Assembly: GCA_022885665.1 (NCBI GenBank)
Contig: JAGQDJ010000260.1
Span: 310,001-374,000 of the forward strand
Source: Triops longicaudatus
Lineage: Eukaryota; Arthropoda; Branchiopoda; Notostraca; Triopsidae
Reading direction: 5' to 3'
Length of the DNA: 64,000 nt
Each line of letters opens with the position of its first letter. Position 1 is the stretch's first letter. Below are positions 1 through 13,100 of the stretch, piece by piece. The notes below the pieces were generated by a model. It was given only the letters and a program-made list of their open reading frames with translations, was not told the origin of the DNA and ran no database searches. A program made the translations under genes and the position numbers.

Positions 1-2
1 AT

Positions 3-518
3 CCAGACAATGAAGAAAATGCGAAAGTAGTCATAAAGCGTCCACAGTTGTCCTTGTTGGGCAAAGGGGGCAGTAGTCCTGGATGGACCAACACTGGCTG
101 GAAGTCGCGCCATAGCCATTTTCAACGTTATACAGACGTCAAGTTGAAAGATGACCGGCGACCCACTGTGCACGATTTGGCCAACCAGAAGCAAGTAATG
201 CAGAAAATTGTCGGCTGGAAAGTGCATCACTTAGCTGCGCAGATTGAAGACATGGCGTCGTTGGAAGCACAAGTTTACGAGCGGCTTCAGGCACTCATGG
301 GCGTCGTGGAAAAGACTGCTACAGCAGGCAAAGCTGTTGCGGTCGATCGCGTGGACGAGCTCATCAAAGGCAATTTGCAACGCAGTGAAGTCATACGTGA
401 TCAGTTACTCGAGTCACGCGCACAAATCCTGAAAGTTCTCGAGCATCAACCACGAATTGAAGAAATTATTCACCACTATGCCAACAAGCGTGCACCCAAG
501 AAGCGGGAACGCACTTAA
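3..518 (+). CDS. SAP130: SAP130 C-terminal end (5' partial)
   Basis: This is the last exon of a Sin3A-associated protein of 130 kDa, a scaffold subunit of the Sin3/HDAC co-repressor complex in the nucleus. The frame is open from the window edge to TAA at 516-518, giving about 171 residues. They align with the remembered C-terminal domain of vertebrate SAP130: a histidine-rich HFQRYTDVKLK stretch, LANQKQVMQKIVGWKVHHLAAQ, then EAQVYERLQAL, INELIQGN-like DELIKGNLQRSE and a final helix ending in basic residues (wording differs from human but order and spacing match). The upstream exons lie outside the window. A good polyadenylation signal follows about 175 bases after the stop. The gene faces the acyl-CoA dehydrogenase tail to tail with 265 bp between stop codons. 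Family assignment is confident; the upstream splice site is not visible. Confidence 0.87.
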   Translation, partial: PDNEENAKVVIKRPQLSLLGKGGSSPGWTNTGWKSRHSHFQRYTDVKLKDDRRPTVHDLANQKQVMQKIVGWKVHHLAAQIEDMASLEAQVYERLQALMGVVEKTATAGKAVAVDRVDELIKGNLQRSEVIRDQLLESRAQILKVLEHQPRIEEIIHHYANKRAPKKRERT

Positions 519-691
519 AAAAAAAAAGATGAGTAATAATAACATACTATTTAATGCAATTGTATTACGTCATGGGGACAAAACATTGGAGTAAGACTGA
601 GAAAGAGCTATACAGTGTTTGCATTGATATTGTTATAGGAATTTGAATACCGTAAGGTGTAAGATTTTCTCATATTCAAAACTGGCTTAAG

Positions 692-697
692 AATAAA
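692..697 (+). terminator. polyadenylation signal of SAP130
   Basis: Canonical AATAAA about 175 bases after the SAP130 stop codon, in an AT-rich 3' untranslated stretch. Nothing else coding is seen between 519 and 783. Confidence 0.55.
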
Positions 698-783
698 ATC
701 TCAATCCTTTACATTGCGCATATTGTAGTTTTAAACATTTTTGTATGCCAAAACATGCTGTTGTAGTATCGTCGTGTTGCTTC

Positions 784-2939
784 TTACACGCCCAAAGGAT
801 TTGTATGAACCAAGCCACCACGGGCGCAAATTTCTTTGGCGATACTGCTCATATTGGCATAATTTTTCACGCTGACTGGTGACTTCAAAGCGGTCAAATT
901 GAGCTGGATACGGTCAGAAGCCTAGGGCAAAACGGAGTTAATGAAAAACGTACTGTCTTTAAGTGTTCTGCTATGTCTTACTTCACTGCACCACACGCTA
1001 GCTAAAGTGGCTTCGTGCTGAGCGGAAGCCGTGTTTTGCTCAAGAGATCTGGACGCGCGCGAAAGAACGACAACGCTGGCATAGATGTCGATCGCTGCTG
1101 CGGCGAGGCGATTCAACAAAAATTGTTCTTCTAGAATATTCTTGCCGTATTTGACTAACAGGCCTTCTACTGATACACCGAATGCTTCGACTGCCTAAAA
1201 TGTTACGCTGTTAGATTACAAAAGCTCCAGGAGCGAAGAGAGGGAGTAAGTTTATTTACCTGTGACGTTAAGGCGGCTGTTTCCTTCAACTGCGGGTGAA
1301 CGTGATCAGCCAGAGAATTACCACCAATTCCGACAGTCCGTTTGGCGCGCTTGGTAGCTTCGCCCCAAACCATGCCCAGATTAGCAACCGGATTCTTCAG
1401 AGAGCGCTGCAGCTCCTTCAGATGGCCTCCCGCGTGTTGCAATCCAGTCAAGGCCACGAAAAGTCGGAGAATATCGTTGGTGCCTTCGAAGATGCGGAAA
1501 ATACGCAAGTCGCGCAAAACCTTTTCCAAACCATTGGCTGTCATAAAGCCGTTACCACCCAAAACCTGGATCGCTTCGTCAACGCAATTCCAAGCTGCTT
1601 CGGAAGCAAAAACCTTCAACAAAGCTTCTTATTAAAAAAATTGGCGGAATTAAAATGAAGACTTTACTTTGCTGATAGCTGCTTCGAGGTGGTAATCCGT
1701 GGAGCCGGAATCCATGTTCGCCGAGATCATATAGGCCATCGACTCCGTGACGTAATGGAGCATCGCAATGCGAGCCAACTTCTCTTGGATGGTGCCGAAG
1801 GAATCAATGCGGCGGCCAAACTGGGTACGGGTAGTAGCGTGATCCACCGCTTTGGCCAAAGCAGCACGAATAGTTCCCGACAAGGCAGCGGCCATGCCAA
1901 AGCGACCGTTATTGAGAATATTCATGGCCACTTTGAAACCCTGGCCAACGCCGCCCAAGACGTTTTCCACAGGAATGGGAACGTCTTCGTAGTAAACTTC
2001 GGTGGTGTTCGAGCACTTGATGCCCATTTTCTTTTCGGGCGGACCCGAGGACACACCTCCGAAGGAACGTTCCACGATGAAAGCCGTCACCTTGTCCTTA
2101 GTTTCCCCAGTTTTCGGGTCGGTGACGGGAGTCTGTGCGAATACTGTCATGATTTCAGCCAAACCGCCATTGCTGATCCAGATCTTGCTGCCATTCAAGA
2201 TGTAATGTTTGCCATCCGGGGACAAAACAGCTCGAGATCTAAGAATTTGTAGGAGAAAACGAATTTTTAACAGCTCAACGATGAATGTCATTTTACTTGA
2301 TGCTACCAGCGTCTGAACCAGCAGTGGGTTCCGTGAGACAGAAAGCTGCAAAATCCTCACCCGACGCAACACGGGGTAAATACTTCTTCCTTTGCTCTTC
2401 GTTTCCGAAAAGCAAGATTCCCTAACGATTGGTGGATTTGTGAATAACAAGACACTTCATAATAAAGCATTTACTTTAAATCCGATTGACTGGTGAGCCC
2501 CTAATGTAATTCCGACACCCAGGTCGTGAGCTCCAACAATTTCTACTAAACGAGCATACTGGGTATTATTGAGTCCAACCCCTCCTAAGTCTTGCGGAAC
2601 TTGGAGGCCAAAAGCACCCAATTCACGAAGACCCTGCAACGTGGCTTCGTCAACTTTTTCTTCTTTGTCATTCTTCGCTGCATCATTAGATTCCTAGCAA
2701 CGAACGGAATGAGTAAATACGATTGAGTTATGGAAAGAAGTATTACTTGGAAGAACTTGGTAGTTGGCTCAAGTAACATCTCTAGTGTTTCTTTCTGGTC
2801 GGCGGTCAAGACGTTTGGAAAAGGAAAGACTTGATCGGCCATCAACTGTCCTCGAAACAGGTTCATAACGAAAGATTTGGATTCTGCGGGACGACGATCC
2901 AGAGTACGCTCTTTCGGAGCCGCAGAGGACGAGGCCCAT
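784..2939 (-). CDS. ACADVL: very-long-chain acyl-CoA dehydrogenase, mitochondrial (5' end unresolved)
   Basis: FAD-dependent enzyme that opens mitochondrial beta-oxidation of long acyl-CoAs. Exons (complement): 784..921, 982..1194, 1260..1613, 1668..2238, 2297..2421, 2475..2693, 2747..2939; all introns are 46-65 nt, GT..AG and frame-consistent. The 604 codons follow human VLCAD from its RPAESKSF region to the last residues (TNPLGV), including [40 protein letters not shown], the [11 protein letters not shown] block and [14 protein letters not shown], whose Glu is the family's catalytic base. The VLCAD-specific C-terminal extension is present, so this is not a short- or medium-chain enzyme; ACAD9 is less likely because the match to VLCAD is close throughout. 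The exon at 2939 begins with one base that completes a codon, so a short upstream exon with the transit peptide is missing. I could not place it convincingly in 2940-3450. Confidence 0.93.
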
Positions 2940-4112
2940 CTTTAGTTTCAATTAAATGAAACATAATTAAATTAAGCTTAATTTTTTTTTGGTTTTAAAA
3001 ATCAATAACGAAAAAAGGAAAAATAGGATAAATGGAACGAAATGCATTTGGATCTAATGGAGATTTTTTCGTTTTATCTACACAAATTACGTAAAAATTG
3101 TACTATTGGCCTGCCTTCTACAACCATGAATTAATATACATAATGAAAAATATGAATAAGGTAAAGGTCAAAGTCTTCAAACTAAAAATCCAATCCAAAG
3201 TCCAACAAGGGAAACGAAAACTGTGAATGTGTTTTAAACTTTGTAGCGCAAAAACAACACCTTTGGACTGCCTGAAACGATAGTGAATCTTGAGCTAGAA
3301 ATTACGTTATCTTCGACGCAGAAAAACAACGCATGTTTTCTTTCCATTATTGTACAAAGTATCTTCCTCTATCGCAAACTGAGAATGTAAGAGGACAATT
3401 TCACTCTGGCAGATAATAGCCAACGACGAGGAAACAGGTTATATAAAAGCTATACGCTATGCATAGGCTTTTTAGGACATTGTCCTTTTTTAGGCCCAAA
3501 ATAGGTCACGTAAACAACCGGATTTCGGCATTTTCATTTGATAAATATTACTTTTTGTGCACTAAAATAAACAATCCAAATTACCTAGAGCCCGCAACTG
3601 TTAGTTCTAACGGAGTTCCATTTTTGGGTAAGGAACAAATCACGCGAGACAAGCGCAACATTTTGTTTTACAGAATATTTCACTTCACAGCTCTGCTTCA
3701 GATACGAGACTAGTCCAGTGAGGACGAGAACTTCATGTAGTTACGTAAATAGGACTGATAAAAGGAAAGCAGGTGGCTCTGGTGTATGGCCATAGAAGAG
3801 CCCCAATATTTACGTTTAGTGGAGAGGTGTGACCCAATTTAAAAGATAGGGAGGAGCCTATGGCTGTGGGTATGGGTCAAGACATTATTGAGACACGTAG
3901 AACCGCTTACGGCGAATGCAGGCAGGCCAGTCACTAACCAGTCAACACCCCCTTTCGCGTGTTTCGTCTGTATAATGCTCCGCAGATGGGGCTGCCCTGC
4001 TTTCAGGTTCGGAATTTCAATCCCATCCAAGGTGGAATTCCGGCCGTATTTTGATTGTTGTGTAGGTGATGTTTCATGTGTAGTTAAGTCACACGACTGT
4101 TCCTTTGAAAAC
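2940..4112. other. intergenic, promoter side of the dehydrogenase and PANK4
   Basis: AT-rich spacer between two divergent genes. It must hold the first exon of the acyl-CoA dehydrogenase and both promoters, but no reliable ATG plus donor site was recognised. The frame upstream of the PANK4 start stays open back to about 3888, probably by chance, because the remembered human N-terminus is short. No repeat or RNA gene was recognised. Confidence 0.4.
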
Positions 4113-7100
4113 ATGATTTCCGATAGAAATGGTGGAACGTACACCAAAAGTATCCAGCTGCCGGAGTCCGTGGAAGTATTTAGGAACTTGAGAAATGCCA
4201 AACGTTTTGCTATCGACATTGGTAAATATTTAGCGTGAACTTGTTCACAAACCAGTTATTTTTCTGAAATATTTTTTTATACAAAACTCTGGAGTCAAAT
4301 TTCGATTAATTGTATACATTATTTTAGGTGGAACGCTTAGTAAAATTGCGTATTATTCCACTGTCCCCTACAGGAAGGTATCATACAAGGCGGGTCATGC
4401 TTCTGGGGGGCCTTGCGATGGTGTAAGTTTTTTCTTACTAAACTTTATAATATGTAATTTATTCGTCAAAGTAAATTGTACTTTCACTGAAAGACGAATT
4501 GAACTTGTACGAATATAAAGGTTATAATTAAAATCTTTCTGTTTTTCTTTGAAGGAACTCAACGAAAAGCTGAATTATGAAGTTTCAATGGGCGAACGCC
4601 TGCACTTCGTGAAGTTCGAAACCAAGCATATTGAGACGTGCCTGGATTTTATTCGTCAAAACTTGGTTGGTTCGTTTGATGCCATGAAAGGCAAAAGCAT
4701 AAAAGCAACCGGGGGTGGAGCTTACAAATATGCTGATTTGATTCAGGAGAAACTTGGCCTTGCGTAAACCTCTGTTTCTTCATTGTCTTTCCAACATAAT
4801 TCACGCCTGTGGTGGCTATTTAGGGTCGATAAAGAAGACGAAATGAGATGTTTAATCCAAGGCTGCAATTTTCTGCTCAAGAACGTGCCCAACGAAGTTT
4901 TCGAGTACCAGCGACATGGCGATCCTGAATACCGTTTTCAGTCAGTTGAACCCAACATCTTTCCGTATTTGCTAGTCAATATTGGCTCAGGAGTTAGCAT
5001 CATGAAAGTAAGGCAATATAAAAATCACGAAATAAGTAAAACAACATGTGTATTGAAGGTGGAATCGGAGGAGAAATATGAACGAATAGGGGGCACGGCC
5101 ACAGGAGGAGGCACTTTTTGGGGCTTAGGATCCTTGCTCACTTCAGCGAAGGTAAGCATTTTTTTATGTTTTTTTGTTTTTTCTCAAGATGGTTCCTTGA
5201 AATCCACGAGCTTGTTAACCATGGTTAACTCATCGGGTTGGGACTGAGTGGCTTCCCTCCTGGTCCCAAACATCGGGCGACAATTCCCGGCTGCGTCCAA
5301 GCGCATTCCAAGCGGGCATTGGATCCTCGGTATTCGCGCCATTGCCTCGTGTAAAGGATCCTTGTTCCCTTCCCGGGCAGGCATAGGCTTTGTCTTATCT
5401 TTTGCGTTATCTTGAAACACACTAAGTCCGTCCATAAACAAACTCGGAATCACGGCCATAGGGTGTTTGTCACTTTCCACTTGCTCGTCCTTCTCAAGTT
5501 CGTAATCGTCATCACTCAACGGAGGCGGAGCTAGCAAAGTGGCCAAGGTCTGGGGTTTCGTCACCTTCGACCACAGCTTAGTATTAGGCAGCATTCGGTC
5601 AAAGAACAAAAGCCCTGCCATCGAACGCGGTTTAGTCACCCGGCTCCAGTCAGATTCGTCACTATATCCTTGGTTCAAGAAGGTTCTCGGTTGTGATGCT
5701 GAAGGCATCATATCCCCATTCTCGTTGGTTGTACCTTCCTTGATCACCAAAGAATCATCTGAAGCTGGGTCTTGGAGAGCAGCGGAACGCAGCAGAACAA
5801 TTTCTTCCGGTTCGGCCACGAAGCGATTCCTTTCTAGCAATCCGTCGTGCGCGATGGACTCTGGCCGTTCTATAACTGATCGCAACAGAACTACTTGCTC
5901 AGGTTCTACTGAGCGCGGCTCCGAACGAGCATTCAGCGCAGAAGTTCCTTGCGGTAGCTTTGCAGAGGTTGAGACCAGAATGATCAAATCGGGCTCACTT
6001 TGGGGTGCAGCAGCGCTAAGTGCTGAACGAGTTTCATGAGTCGATGCGACCAGTAGCACGAGCGAAGGTTCAGTGGGGTTATTAACATTCACAGCGTTCG
6101 GCGTGGAAAGTTGCACTTGGCTAACCAATGTTAGCGCGAAGAGCGAGTTGAGGCGGAATAGCACTGGCGGATTCAAGACTAACATTGTTGGTGAGAGCGG
6201 CACTTGCGTCGAACTGGACAGGGACACGTGTTTCAGCTGTACTATTTCCTCAAGTTCGTGGCTAGGACGTTGTTGAAAGACAAAGCGAGGCTGTAAGTGA
6301 AAGTGAATCTGTGGGTAACTCCCAAGATGAGGCCAAGGATGCCTCACAGCTTCCTTTGCGTCTTAGGCTATTATTTCCCCCTTTCAAAAAAAAAACTATT
6401 TTTTTTTTTTTACTTTCTCTTGCCCCTTTGATGCTTGTCGCTGACGTCATAAGACGTTGCAGCATCGTTCGGAAACGAATTTTGACAAGGACACGCTGAA
6501 CATATCGGTCGTTGGGTTAATGCATTGTGCTAGCTGGCGCAGTTAAATGGGGTATACGTGCTTAAGATCCCGGAATGCAGCTTTTCAAGGTAGACTTTCG
6601 CAATTTGCTGACACTCGCACTGCTTCAGGTCCATCACTGACTACTGCATTAATGCAGTGAATTACGGTGTAATTTCAGTAGCCGGAAGTAATACAGGGAA
6701 GTATGTACTCCTCTTCCGGCTGTCTTACAATACGCTTTGAATTTAGCTTTCCGCATTATTTTTGGTTCGGAAAAAGTCACAGCGTAGGAAACCTTTAGAA
6801 TATTGAGCTTCGGGAAAGAAAACTCTCATGCCATTGAGTAAAACAATATTTAAAAAAGAATAAGTAAATATAAAATGAACATGGTTTCTTTTTACTTAAA
6901 AATTAGCCGAAATAAACAAAAACAAAAAAGTTCTTTTTCTTTGTTTTCTTAGAGGTCAATAGTAATAATTGTTGCAAGAAACTTACTTAAGCATACGTCG
7001 TGTTTTACTTTTTCAGTTGCAGACGATTTTTATGATTATTACCGTATTTACTGTCACATTTCCTTAAAAACTCAGTTCAGAAAATTAAATAATGGTGGAC

Positions 7101-10100
7101 AATTTTATTAATTTTTATTGCTTTCAAAAACTGTTGAGCCTCTAGCAATAATCTGTCGCTTTAATGTTTCTAAATGTTTAATACTTAACTTTTTTTAAAA
7201 TAATAATGGAAAGTCATGAGACGTTGTGTTACCAAAAAGGGCCCTTGCAATATCACTCTCCATCACCCCATCTTTCTTGAATTTTACTAGTGTGCAAATA
7301 ACGTACAAGCATCGAGTATAATCTTATTTTTTATGTGACATAATTTGATTGAGACTCTGATTCGTAATGAACTTAGAGAATGTTGTACATCAATAAATTC
7401 GAGTTTTAGTGGTTGTATTTGAAACTAATTGCCATTGTATACCATGGAATTCCAAACAACGGCTCCTTTTTGTATATTCTAATGCTGTTGGCATTATTTA
7501 TGTCTCGGTTTTACTCATGATTATAGATGTGTGTGTTTTTATTTGGCAGAGCTTTTACGAGTTGTTGAGTCTAGCAGAGCAAGGTGACCATCGCCCAGTG
7601 GATATGCTCGTAAAAGATATTTACGGCGGGGATTACCGTGCCTTAGGACTGTCGGCAGACTTGATAGCGTCCAGTTTTGGTAAAGCTGCGCAATTGCAGC
7701 CGGAAGATCGCCAAAAGCATGGTAAAGTCTTATTGTGAAAAGGACTTTCGTTTTCCTTGCTACATTTATCAGCAGCTTTGCTCATGTACCTTCGCTGCTA
7801 TTTTCAATGCAAGGCTTTGTTAGCTTTCAGTGATAACTTTCTCGTGCAGAAGCGGATTTTGCGCGGAGTTTGTTACTCGCCATTAGCAACGACATTGGAC
7901 AAATTGCCTGCCTGTATGCCATGATGCACGGACTCCAGAAAGTGTATTTTGGAGGTTACTTCTTACGCAACCATCCCTTGACCATGCACACGATCAGTTT
8001 CGCCATTCGCTACTGGAGTAAGGGAGGAGTAGCCGCCTTATTCCTGCGGCACGAAGGATACTTGGGTGCTATTGGGGCGTTCCTTAAGGGTGCTGAAGAA
8101 GGAGGTGAAGTATTTTAGTTTCAACCTGGGTGCTAGGTACTTTCTTCTGTCCTACATACAGTATTAAAAGAGTTACGGCGCGTCATTTTCATCCTTACTT
8201 TTTTCCTAAGCACTCTTTCGATTACCCGTTGAAAGGTATTTGCTACAGCAAACTTAGCCTTAGTTAGCCAAGTTTTAAAGAATCACCTGTTGCCAGCAAA
8301 CGCAACATAAGGGCAAATGCATGCTGTCCGCGAAACGATTGCGTAGCTTTGTCCTTTCTGTCCTCTTGGACTTTCGCTTTCGACTCCAGGAGTGCGAAGG
8401 AGAACGGTTGTATGCTAAATTGCGAGGGAACCAAACTTTCTCCAAAACTCTTTTAAACTTGTTTTCGGGTGCATGTAAGATTTTTGTTAGCTCTCTAATT
8501 GCTATCTCATTTCACGTTCTTTGATGTTAGATACAGATTACGGTATTCCACTTTTGTGGCTTCATTTCGTTGACGCTTTCTGTTTGACGTTTTTCAATAT
8601 TTTATGCGTTTTAATATTTTTGTTGTTTGTTGTCTTTCGATTGGGCAAGTAGATCCCGAGAGGTATTCGTGGTCGGAAAACTATGCGGGAAGTACTGGCT
8701 TGGAACACCCGGTGTTGCCCGGAGCTAGTTCGGGAGTCGAACCTGTCACTGTGGATCAATTGGAAATGGACCGATTCTGCCAAGTGCTCGTATACTGCCC
8801 GTTGCTCTATGGACCTGCACATTATGTTCCGGATACAGTGGATTTAACGCAGGACACGGAAGCCAGGAGTTACTGGCTCAAGTGCTTTGAAGGCTCCTTA
8901 AACACTTTCGTTGCTCAAGCTGTCAAAAGTCAGCCTTCCGCTCTAGATGCGCCTGCTCGAGCGGAAAAGTTCAAGGATAAATACGTCGGCCGACTACGTC
9001 ACCTTGCTCAACATCCATGGTAGTTTTTACAATCATTTAGCGACGCTCTTAACTATTATTGGATATATTTTAAACAGTGCTTTCGGGCCTTTGACAGTGC
9101 GAAGCCTTCTGGATTTACGGGAGCACTGTTTAAAAGAGATGGATTTCCCTGATCCGTATCTACAGGTACGAAAGTATGTAGTTACTCACACCGCTTGTCA
9201 GTCATACCCTACTTAAATAAAACGTGTCATTGTCCAAGGAAGTATTACTTTTGCCAAGGTTTGAACAGCACTGATTTGAAGACTTTGCTCAGTGGAAATG
9301 CTATATAATCCTCGTATGCATTATTAGCAAAAGCGTGCGGAGAACTCGGCAGCTTTGCCCCTTCTGGCTGCTCGTTTAGCGTACTTGGACACGTTGCCCT
9401 GGCTAGAAAGGCAAGAAGCAGTATTGACGGGTATATTGACTGGCAATGTATTTGACTGGGGAGCACATGAAGCGGCAGCTTTGATGAGTGATGCTTCGTT
9501 TGGTTTCAATCAAGCAGCCAACCGTTTACAAGGTATGTAGGGCCTCTTATCATCTCGGTCACTTTTTAATTACACAAACGATAGCCCAAGGCAACAGATG
9601 TTTGATACTTTCCCGGTCTTGCAGTACGCCCATGGTTAGTGGACCACGTAGAAGCATGGGTTTCGCGACTAGCCAATGATGAGCCCTACAAATGTGCTGC
9701 GGTTTTTGTGGATAATTCTGGATTGGACGTGGTTATGGGGGTGTTGCCCTTCGCCAGAGAACTGGTCCGCTTAGGCACGAAAGTAAGTTTTCTTTTGTTT
9801 CCAGCCTCCTTAGGTTGCTTGGGAAAATTGCTTCGACGACCTTTTTGGAGCCGAAGCGTTTAGCTAACCGACACGTAGAACGGCGAATTAGAACACAAAA
9901 CTTGCCACCAAAGGTTCAGAGGAGGAAAAGAGTTACTGTGCAGTTCTTGGTTACTTCATGGAAGGCTTTTTTAACCTAAGAAACGCAATCTTCGTCGAGT
10001 TTTTTTCGGCTGACCCCGTTTACTGGGTGTAGTGGCACGATTAGGGTAATCCAGGGCTTGTGGACCGTACCATTGGTAACCATAGTTAGGATAAGGGTAG

Positions 10101-13100
10101 TCGAATATTCCCGGCATGGTGCGCATTCGAGTTAAGAAAGGTGGCGGCAAGTCGTCCGGTGCTCCGGGCCCGTGAGGTCCATTTCCGAGCGTGCATTCTC
10201 CAGAAAGGCCTTCCAATTCGCAACCTTGCTTGCTATTGCCCCAACGTCCCAGAAAGTTGAGCCAGGTTAAATCGCCTCCAAACCTAAGTTGCAAATGAAA
10301 GCCAACGTAACGATAAATGTTCTGGAAAACATATGTATCGCTAATAATTCGTTAACTACTATATTTTTTTTAGCTTTCTGTAGTATTTCGGTTATATTTT
10401 TTAACTTCGGCTATTTTTTTAGCTTTTATAATAGTTAAAAAAATATTTTTTTATTATTTTTAAACTTTTATAATACTTTAGGTTATTTTTCGGGACATTT
10501 GACTTACGGAATATCGTTCCATTCGATAATCTTCAAGTTATTCCAGGTTCGCCAAGGAATCCCAGGCTCGGTAATATCTTGCAAAAGAGGAAAAGACAAA
10601 TAGGTGTGGACTCCAGGCCCCGCCCATAAGCCGTGAGATCCGTTAGCGGCATAGGCGACGGGATGCGTTCCTTCAACCAGGCTAACAACGGGTGGGTACG
10701 TGGGACTCAGGTCGCGACGCCACTGTCGGCGTTTGGTTCCAACACCCATCCGTTGTTGCTATAAGAAAAGGCATCTTAACGTTTATTCGTACGAAACTGA
10801 AAAGGTTTACTTTCTGGCGATGAGTCTCTCCTCTGGCGAATTCAAATTGATAGGAAGATGCGTTCCATGCGTAATACGCGCCAAAGCTGTGCACTGACAA
10901 ATAGAGATCTATAGGTTCTCCGTTCTGCAAAGCAAATAACAAGAAAGTTAAGAAAAAGACACCATTTCTCTTATTTTTTTGCATTTTCTGAGTTTCTGCT
11001 TTACCACATTAACCATATCAGTCTAACAGTCCCATATCCAAGGTACATTAAATAATATACTTTAAGTAAGTAGAGAGGAATACGTTATCAGTAGTCTTTA
11101 CTAAATTGCGCCCCTAGTGGCAAGAAATTGCGAAATCCGCCCTTAGATGCTAACGCGCCAAAAAGCGCCATAAGGCTCCACTGGGATTCCCCTCGTTCCC
11201 CCCTTGCATTTTCTTTGTTGGTCCAAGTGAAAGACTGTGCATTTTATCGTAAATTGATCAGTTGGTCGGTTCATCTCAGCGTTTACAACAAAATACGCGT
11301 TGAGCAGCTCCCCGTTTAACTGAGACAAAGATTGATTACATGAAAAGCAGTGGGCGGGGCTTAAACGTAGGTCTCCGTTGTACTGCGGTCCCCCAGCACG
11401 GTAAAACGGAAAGCGGCAGTTGCGCTCATCGCAACTGATGCGTTCACTACAAAATGACCGTTGAGCTAGTTTCGCACACGTCAAAACGTTAGTTATGCCA
11501 AGTGGCCAGCTCAGTTGATTAGTTCAGTTTACGATAAAACGCACCTTTGCTATTGTTAGTGTTGAATGACGGAATCGTGGTTTTCGTGACTCCAATAGAT
11601 GACACTAGTGAATTTGTTAGTCAGAACCGTACGATCTCTACTTTTTTTAAATTTACTGATACTTCTATAATTGAAGTTTTTCTCTGTTGTCTGTTTCTGT
11701 TTTCTCTGTTGTTTCTTAGTTTAAACTTTTCGGAAAGCCAGGAATGTTGCGTGTGAGACAAGTATGCTCGATAAATGACGCTGCTTCTTTCGCACCCAAC
11801 ACTACGCTTGGCGTTCCGTGGTTCTTACAAAATCACGGTAATGTGGTCTTTTTACGTGCTATTTCTTTCGCGAGTAGCTTATTTTATTATACAACGTTGA
11901 GATTATCTTCTGCCACCAAAACCCCATAAACCTTATCAGATGGAAAACATACGCAAACATTTGTATGGGAATATCAGTCTTTTAGATGTAGTAGCTAATT
12001 TATGTAGTTTTCGAAAACTGAGCCATACTTGGAAGCGCAGACTGGCGTGTTCCCAGTCTCCAACGTGGTTACCAAAAGAGCTCCATGTCCCAATACAGTT
12101 ACTGACATTCCTTGGTGATCCTGAAGTGTTGTTTCCTCCACGGCCCCGACGACTCCTCCGAATGCCCACACAAACATCCTTGCCTCGGTTGTAGGGGTAA
12201 AACGTGTGGTAGGCCACGTCCACCGTCTGATGAGCGTCTTGGTACTCGCGGACCACTGCGTAGGCAGGCACGTTCCCTGTTTCAACCCGTTGGCCCCACA
12301 AAATGGCCGGGCCCAAGCAGGCTGGACAAGCTTTAAAAGCGAAACGTAAAGGCATTTTAAGGCATGATTATTTTTTAATAAAAAATAAGCAGAAACGAAC
12401 CCAAAGTCTCTCGTGTCTGCAAGTGCCAGTCGCGGGAGGGTTCACCCCCGGCCAGTGTACTGGTCGTAGGGTAGGGTTGAAGCACGACTCCTTGGTCGTC
12501 GAACACAGAAACGCCTTCGAGGAAGTAATCAACACCGCTAGGGAAGAACATTTCCTCTGAATGCATCCATACTAAAGGCGACCATGCAGTAACTAGAGAG
12601 GCGACTGCAAGGTTGTAGAAAGAAAGGAGTGTCAGCATCAGTCACTATTTCAACATCTTTGGGGATTTTTGTAATGATGTAATTACAGCTTTTTTTATTA
12701 TTGTCAGGCATTGAAGGTCAGGCACAAGTTAGGCTTGCTAACCCCCTAGTCTCATAAAACTATGCTTTCTCGCTGCATTGTCTTCTTTGCAGTAAACTAT
12801 GGTGGTTAATATGAAAACTATAGTAAAAATCTTAATATAGTAATTAGTATTACAACAATTTATTGATTTATTATTATTTTTTGTGGTTTGTGTGTAATGC
12901 TCACCATTACAAAATTAGCATTTCGGAATGTGTGAAAGCTGGTAGGAGGGTGTTTGCAACAATTCATTTAATACTACAATACAACATTTTAAGTGTATGC
13001 ACTGTTTCAGATAACGTTATATTTATTTATAACCCTGATCTCTTTTTGGTAAATTATGTATTGAGTGACTCAGTGAGTCAGATGCCTAGAAACACGCTAA

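Noticed and set aside
2769..2951. Alternative ATG-started minus frame overlapping the first visible dehydrogenase exon
   Set aside because: It is out of frame with the conserved VLCAD sequence and lacks resemblance to any protein.
3888..4112. In-frame N-terminal extension of PANK4 by 75 residues
   Set aside because: Low resemblance to any PANK4 N-terminus; the ATG at 4113 gives the expected short leader before [14 protein letters not shown].
11143..11484. 113-codon minus frame in the 1.1-kb intron of the VPS62-like gene
   Set aside because: The flanking exons join directly to give the family's GDWEH..LYLSVHS order, so no exon is needed; translation shows no motif.
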